NCBI RefSeq assembly: GCF_008274215.1
Contig: NZ_VTPS01000009.1
Location: forward strand, 46,682-110,681
From: Calorimonas adulescens
GTDB taxonomy: Bacteria; Bacillota; Thermoanaerobacteria; Thermoanaerobacterales; UBA4877
Reading direction: 5' to 3'
Length of the DNA: 64,000 bases
Below the pieces are notes generated by a model. The model saw only the letters and a list, made by a program, of their open reading frames with translations. It was not told the DNA's origin and did no database searches. Positions 59,470 to 64,000 of this stretch are shown here, piece after piece. A program made the position numbers and the translations under genes. Positions within the stretch are counted from its first letter, which is position 1. Every line of letters begins with the position of its first letter.

Positions 59470-60705
59470 ATGAAAGGAGAAATAATATCAGTAGGTACCG
59501 AATTATTATTAGGTCAGATATGCAATACAGATGCCCAATTTATATCACAGGAGTCAGCAGAAATTGGAATAGATATATATTTTCACACTGCGGTAGGAGA
59601 TAACAGATATAGATTACTTGATGTCCTTAAAATTGCATCGGAACGTTCAGATCTGATTATAACAACAGGGGGACTGGGCCCTACAGAAGATGACCTTACA
59701 AAGGAAACGATAGCACAGTTTCTTAATCTTCCTATGGTTGAGTATGAGCAAGCAAAGTCTCGTGTAATTGAACACTTCCATTCAAGAGAAATGCCATCAA
59801 GTAATAAAAAACAATGGCTTTTTCCTGAAGGAAGTAAATTAATACCAAATAGAAATGGTACAGCTTCTGGGTGTATAATAGAAAGAGACTCAAAAATATT
59901 TATTGTGCTACCTGGTCCACCAAATGAATTACAGCCAATGTTTAAGGAGACGGTCGAACCATATCTTCTCTCGAAAAAAGACAAATCAGGTGTAATCAAA
60001 TCACGGGTATTAAAAATATTTGGGCTAAGTGAATCAAAGACAGAGGAAATGATAAAAGATCTGATTGAAAGACAGACTAATCCTACAATTGCACCACTAG
60101 TTGGGAAAGGTGAGGTTACATTAAGAATAACAGCAAAAGCATCTGATAATAATGAGGCATTAGAGATGATAGAGGAGACCGAAAAGATGATACGTGATCG
60201 GATAGGGGAATATATCTATGGGATAGATAATGATACCCTCCCACTGGCTGTAGGAACGATGCTTATAAATAAGAACATTACAATTTCGATTGCTGAATCT
60301 TGCACAGGTGGCAATATAACAAACCTTTTAACTGATGTTAGTGGAATTTCAAGGTCACTTATATTAAGCGAGGTAACATATTCTATTGATGCTAAAATAA
60401 AAGAGCTTGGGATCTGCCCTGATGTCATAGAACAATTCGGTGCTGTAAGTCATGAAACGGCCATGGCTATGGCTAAGGGCATAAGAAAAAAAGCTATGTC
60501 TGATATAGGGCTATCTGTAACTGGAATTGCTGGCCCTGATTCAGTTGAAGACAAACCTGTTGGTCTTTTCTATATTGGAATCAGTTCTCTATATGGTGAT
60601 AAGACATATGAATTCAATTCAAAGGGAAACCGATTATGGATTAAAAATTTTGCTTCATTGGCTGCATTAAATGAACTGAGAAAATATTTAATTAAATATA
60701 TGTGA
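59470..60705 (+). CDS. cinA: CinA competence/damage-inducible protein
   Basis: The 411-residue protein has an N-terminal MoaB/MogA-like domain (GEIISVGTELLLGQICNTDAQFI, TTGGLGPTEDDLTKETI) and a C-terminal nicotinamide-nucleotide amidase domain (ITISIAESCTGGNITNLLTDVSGIS, LSVTGIAGPDSVEDKPVGLFYIG). It repairs and recycles pyridine nucleotides. AAGGAAGGATG precedes the ATG. Its stop lies within the SD region of recA, so the two are coupled. Confidence 0.95.
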   Translation: MKGEIISVGTELLLGQICNTDAQFISQESAEIGIDIYFHTAVGDNRYRLLDVLKIASERSDLIITTGGLGPTEDDLTKETIAQFLNLPMVEYEQAKSRVIEHFHSREMPSSNKKQWLFPEGSKLIPNRNGTASGCIIERDSKIFIVLPGPPNELQPMFKETVEPYLLSKKDKSGVIKSRVLKIFGLSESKTEEMIKDLIERQTNPTIAPLVGKGEVTLRITAKASDNNEALEMIEETEKMIRDRIGEYIYGIDNDTLPLAVGTMLINKNITISIAESCTGGNITNLLTDVSGISRSLILSEVTYSIDAKIKELGICPDVIEQFGAVSHETAMAMAKGIRKKAMSDIGLSVTGIAGPDSVEDKPVGLFYIGISSLYGDKTYEFNSKGNRLWIKNFASLAALNELRKYLIKYM

Positions 60706-60741
60706 GAGGAGGATTACCTGATATTTATTCAGGTAAATGAA
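60705..60741 (+). promoter_or_regulatory. recA ribosome site with intervening hairpin
   Basis: AGAGGAGG (60705-60712) is 29 bases from the recA ATG, too far in linear form. Between them TTACCTGA (60714-60721) pairs perfectly with TCAGGTAA (60729-60736) around a 7-base loop. When folded, the SD and ATG are left about 6 unpaired bases apart, an ideal spacing. Confidence 0.65.
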
Positions 60742-61782
60742 ATGATTGAAAAGGAAAAAGCTCTGGAAATGGCTATAGGGCAAATTGAAAAGCAATTTGG
60801 AAAGGGTTCAATAATGAAACTTGGGCAGAATCCATCCTTTATGAGCAGTGACGTAATACCAACGGGCTCTATATGTCTCGATGTTGCGTTAGGTGTTGGT
60901 GGCGTTCCTCGTGGGCGCGTGGTAGAGATCTATGGTCCCGAATCTTCTGGTAAAACAACCATAGCTCTACACATCATTGCAGAGGCACAAAAAATTGGTG
61001 GGATCGCTGCTTTTATTGATGCAGAGCACGCACTTGACCCAACTTATGCAAAAAATTTAGGAATTGATATTGATTCTCTTCTTGTTTCTCAACCAGATAC
61101 CGGAGAAGAAGCTCTGGAAATTGCTGAGGCTCTTGTAAGAAGTGGTGCTGTGGATGTAATAGTAATTGACTCTGTGGCTGCGCTTGTACCCAAAGCTGAA
61201 ATTGATGGTGAAATGGGTGATTCCCATGTAGGGTTACAGGCAAGGCTTATGTCTCAGGCATTAAGGAAATTAGCAGGGGCAATTAATAAATCAAAGGCTG
61301 TTGTTATATTTATAAATCAGCTAAGAGAAAAAGTGGGTATAATGTTTGGAAACCCTGAAACTACACCTGGTGGACGGGCTTTAAAATTTTATTCTAGCAT
61401 AAGGATGGATGTACGGAAAATTGATAATATAAAACAGGGTAACGATATAATTGGCAATCGTACCAGGGTTAAAATAGTGAAAAATAAAGTTGCACCACCC
61501 TTCAAGCAGGCTGAATTCGACATAATTTATGGTGAAGGAATATCCAAAGAGGGCAGTATACTTGACATGGCGGTTGATCTAAACATTGTAACAAAAAGTG
61601 GTTCGTGGTTTTCTTACAAAAACAACAAGATAGGACAAGGTAGAGAAAATGCCAAACAATATTTAAAAGAAAACAAAGAGGTTGCAAAAGAAATAGAAAA
61701 TCAGATAAAAGAAAATTTTAATATTGCATTTAATGCTATCAAATCAGCCAGTGACAATGAAATTAATGAAGTAGATGAATAA
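60742..61782 (+). CDS. recA: Recombinase RecA
   Basis: The 346-residue protein is a typical Rec[23 protein letters not shown], Walker [24 protein letters not shown], Walker [15 protein letters not shown], loop L1 at [26 protein letters not shown]2 at [28 protein letters not shown], and a short acidic tail. It drives recombination and the SOS response. ATG 60742 matches the usual N-terminus; in-frame CTG at 60718 lies five bases after the SD and could give an eight-residue extension. Confidence 0.97.
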   Translation: MIEKEKALEMAIGQIEKQFGKGSIMKLGQNPSFMSSDVIPTGSICLDVALGVGGVPRGRVVEIYGPESSGKTTIALHIIAEAQKIGGIAAFIDAEHALDPTYAKNLGIDIDSLLVSQPDTGEEALEIAEALVRSGAVDVIVIDSVAALVPKAEIDGEMGDSHVGLQARLMSQALRKLAGAINKSKAVVIFINQLREKVGIMFGNPETTPGGRALKFYSSIRMDVRKIDNIKQGNDIIGNRTRVKIVKNKVAPPFKQAEFDIIYGEGISKEGSILDMAVDLNIVTKSGSWFSYKNNKIGQGRENAKQYLKENKEVAKEIENQIKENFNIAFNAIKSASDNEINEVDE

Positions 61783-61803
61783 TGAGCAATTAGGTGGCAT
61801 CTT

Positions 61804-62247
61804 ATGAATTACGAAGTGCTAAATTATGCTTTAAATTACTTAAAAACACCCCATACGAGGTATGAACTTGAAACTAAATTAAAGGGCAAAAAATATGAAG
61901 GAAATGATATTAGCGAAGTAATAGATTATTTAACAGTTCTGGGTTATATTGATGACGAAAAATATACTGAGCTATATATCGATTATTACTTATCTGTTAA
62001 AGGTGACAGTAAAAAAATGGTATTTTCAAAGCTCATAAAAAAAGGGGTAGATAAAAGTATTATTTCTAAGATTCTTGAGGAATATGCTGAATACAGTGAG
62101 GTAGATGCTGTTTTAAAAATAATAGGTAAGAAATTTAAATCAGTTGATCTTAGTGATAAGGTAAAACTTATGAAAATTAAAAAATATTTAATAAATAAAG
62201 GCTTTTCTATACAGGCCATAGATGAGTCTATTAAGAAGTTAATATGA
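61804..62247 (+). CDS. recX: RecA regulator RecX
   Basis: The 147-residue helical protein follows recA by 21 bases, with AGGTGG before the ATG. It has the RecX repeats: ALNYLKTPHTRYELETKLKGK, VIDYLTVLGYIDDEKYTELYIDYYL, KLIKKGVDKSIISKIL and a last repeat KIKKYLINKGFSIQAIDESIKKL. The protein is short compared with Bacillus RecX and lacks the N-terminal extension, as in many clostridia. It modulates RecA filaments. Confidence 0.88.
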   Translation: MNYEVLNYALNYLKTPHTRYELETKLKGKKYEGNDISEVIDYLTVLGYIDDEKYTELYIDYYLSVKGDSKKMVFSKLIKKGVDKSIISKILEEYAEYSEVDAVLKIIGKKFKSVDLSDKVKLMKIKKYLINKGFSIQAIDESIKKLI

Positions 62248-62338
62248 TTTTTATAAGTGTCAATGAAAGAGGTTGATATATTACTTGACACTTTATTTTT
62301 TTAGTAATAGAATTAATTTAGATGTAGTTTATTTTGGC

Positions 62339-63889
62339 ATGAAGGAGGTGGCAAGGATAATATTATATATATATTTAATCATTGCAGTAATTGTAGCTTT
62401 TTGTGTTGGATATTTTATAAGAAAATATACTGCTGAGTCAAAAATAAAAAGTGCAGAAGATGAGGCCAAAAGGCTGATTATTGAAGCTGAAAAGAAAGCT
62501 GAAACAACTAAAAGGGAAATGCTTTTAGAAGCTAAGGATGAGGTTCACCGCCTTAGAGTGGAATTAGATAAAGAGATTAAAGACAGGAGAAATGAACTTC
62601 AAAGGCTTGAAAGAAGACTTTTACAGCGCGAAGAACTGCTTGATAAAAAGGAAGAGAGTTTAAATCAAAGAGATGAAAGCTTAAATAAAAAGAAAAATGA
62701 AATCCAAAAAATAGAAGAGAGGATTACATCTCTTTATAATGAAAAACTGGCCGAGTTAGAGAGAATTGCAGGTATGACAGCAGAGCAGGCAAAAGAACAG
62801 TTGCTAAATGAAATTCAAGAGGACGTTAAAAGAGAAGCGGCCGCTATGATTAAAGAAGTAGAAAATAATGCTAAAGAAGAAGCTGAGAAAAAAGCAAGGG
62901 AAATTATTGCCTCTGCTATTCAAAGGTGTGCGGTAGATCAGGCAGCTGAGACTACAGTTTCCGTTGTCTCTTTACCGAATGATGAAATGAAAGGTCGTAT
63001 TATTGGAAGAGAGGGAAGAAATATCCGTACTCTTGAGACATTGACAGGCGTTGACCTTATTATTGATGATACACCTGAAGCTGTTATATTATCTGGATTT
63101 GATCCAATTCGTCGAGAAATTGCAAGAATAGCATTGGAAAAACTCATAAGTGATGGACGTATCCACCCTGCAAGAATTGAAGAAATGGTTGAAAAAGCCC
63201 GTAAAGAGATGGAGAATAAAATAAGGGAAGAAGGAGAACAGGCCGCAATAGAGACTGGTGTGCATGGACTGCATCCAGAACTTATCAAGATGTTAGGTCG
63301 TTTGAAATACAGGACCAGTTATGGGCAAAATGTATTAAAGCATTCTATAGAGGTTGCTCAGTTAGCAGGCCTAATGGCAGCTGAGCTGGGGGCAGATGTA
63401 AATCTGGCTAAACGGGCAGGGCTCTTGCACGATATAGGTAAGGCTATTGACCAGGAAATGGAGGGGTCTCATATAGCTATAAGCACAGAGCTTGCCAGAA
63501 CTTATCGGGAATCACCTGGTGTCATCCATGCAATTGAGGCTCATCATAATGATGTAGAGCCAAAAACGGTTGAGGCAGTTCTTGTTCAAGCAGCGGATGC
63601 TATTTCTGCAGCCAGGCCTGGTGCTCGAAAAGAAACGCTGGAAGCATATATTAAACGGCTTGAAAAATTAGAGGGGATAGCAAATTCATTTGAAGGTGTG
63701 GAAAAATCTTATGCTATTCAAGCAGGAAGAGAGATACGTATAATAGTAAAGCCTGAAGAGGTAGATGACCTTACTACCGTACAACTGGCGCGTGATATTG
63801 TAAAAAGGATTGAAAAAGAACTAGAGTATCCTGGTCAGATAAAGGTAAATGTTATTAGAGAAACTCGAGCTATAGAATATGCTAAATAA
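62339..63889 (+). CDS. rny: Ribonuclease Y
   Basis: The protein is about 516 residues: an N-terminal membrane anchor ([23 protein letters not shown]), a long coiled coil (about 35-200), a KH domain ([40 protein letters not shown]) and an HD domain ([35 protein letters not shown]). It starts mRNA decay in Firmicutes. The start is uncertain: ATG 62339 has no SD upstream, while AAGGAGGTG lies inside the frame (62342-62350), six bases before an ATA codon. Confidence 0.95.
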   Translation: MKEVARIILYIYLIIAVIVAFCVGYFIRKYTAESKIKSAEDEAKRLIIEAEKKAETTKREMLLEAKDEVHRLRVELDKEIKDRRNELQRLERRLLQREELLDKKEESLNQRDESLNKKKNEIQKIEERITSLYNEKLAELERIAGMTAEQAKEQLLNEIQEDVKREAAAMIKEVENNAKEEAEKKAREIIASAIQRCAVDQAAETTVSVVSLPNDEMKGRIIGREGRNIRTLETLTGVDLIIDDTPEAVILSGFDPIRREIARIALEKLISDGRIHPARIEEMVEKARKEMENKIREEGEQAAIETGVHGLHPELIKMLGRLKYRTSYGQNVLKHSIEVAQLAGLMAAELGADVNLAKRAGLLHDIGKAIDQEMEGSHIAISTELARTYRESPGVIHAIEAHHNDVEPKTVEAVLVQAADAISAARPGARKETLEAYIKRLEKLEGIANSFEGVEKSYAIQAGREIRIIVKPEEVDDLTTVQLARDIVKRIEKELEYPGQIKVNVIRETRAIEYAK

Positions 63890-63905
63890 ATAAAAAATAA
63901 AAGGG

Positions 63906-63953
63906 GCTGTTGCACAATGGACTAAATAGTTCATTGTGCAACAGCGCTTTTTT
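63906..63953 (+). terminator. Terminator after rny with IS1182-like end sequence
   Basis: GCTGTTGCACAATGGACT (63906-63923) pairs over 18 bp with 63928-63945 (one G-T pair, loop AAAT), then GCTTTTTTTT. GGGGCTGTTGCACAATG resembles terminal repeats of IS1182-family elements, so an insertion may begin here. Confidence 0.75.
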
Positions 63954-63970
63954 TTATTGCGTAAAAGCAA

Positions 63971-63994
63971 ATACGGGTACCGAAGTACCCGTAT
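63971..63994. repeat. Perfect 10-bp hairpin at the window end
   Basis: ATACGGGTAC (63971-63980) pairs perfectly with GTACCCGTAT (63985-63994) around CGAA. It closely follows the rny terminator. Its role is unknown; a second terminator or part of a mobile element end is possible. Confidence 0.6.
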
Positions 63995-64000
63995 AAGCTG

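Overview
The window comes from an AT-rich, endospore-forming Firmicute of the class Clostridia. The evidence is the chromosomal part (36.5-64 kb): yggS-sepF-yggT-ylmH-divIVA-ileS with a T-box, the spoIIA operon with sigF, spoVAC-spoVAD-spoVAEB, tepA-ylzJ-ftsK/spoIIIE-rimO-pgsA-cinA-recA-recX-rny, all on the + strand. The species cannot be named from sequence alone.

Positions 1 to about 36.1 kb are a prophage with a contractile tail, visibly richer in G+C than the host. A transposase end lies at the left edge. The lysogeny module follows: two ImmA/IrrE peptidases (one truncated) and a two-domain XRE repressor on the minus strand, facing a Cro-like gene across an intergenic region that holds two promoters and five repressor-type operators. 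Early genes come next: excisionase-like protein, PC4-like protein, DUF2800 nuclease-like protein, DUF2815 ssDNA-binding protein, family A DNA polymerase, VapE primase-helicase, an iteron-rich likely replication origin, VRR-NUC nuclease and a SNF2-type helicase. After a late regulator and a methyltransferase, the late operon runs in mosaic order: lambda-like packaging (Nu1-like TerS, GpA-type TerL, portal), a prohead protease with a Mu gpT-like capsid protein, then a P2-like contractile tail (sheath, tube, E/E' frameshift chaperone, tape measure, X, D, V-like, U, W/gp25, J, I, fibre). A subtilase-like protein, holin-like proteins and an amidase form the lysis end. The right end is a strong terminator and a tRNA 3' fragment, which is probably attR. 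No integrase, attL or intact target tRNA is in the window.

The prophage looks decayed or only conditionally functional. The tail sheath gene has an in-frame TGA, an early gene has a TGA at codon 6, a Cys-rich gene is frameshifted, one ImmA is cut just after its HExxH motif, and XRE and TnpB fragments remain. Two early/late-boundary genes (8.05 and 14.3 kb) share near-identical 5' and 3' borders, as if they were cassettes inserted in a common frame. Hairpin terminators follow the major capsid and tail tube genes, consistent with control of gene dosage in the late operon.

The chromosomal half is colinear core sequence interrupted by a decayed IS1182-type transposase (45.4-46.1 kb) and tRNA-Trp. 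Notable regulation visible in the DNA: a consensus sigma-H promoter before spoIIAA, a T-box before ileS, an SD-sequestering hairpin before dacF, a hairpin lying exactly between the SD and the ATG of recA, and a dodecin gene sandwiched between sigF and spoVAC.
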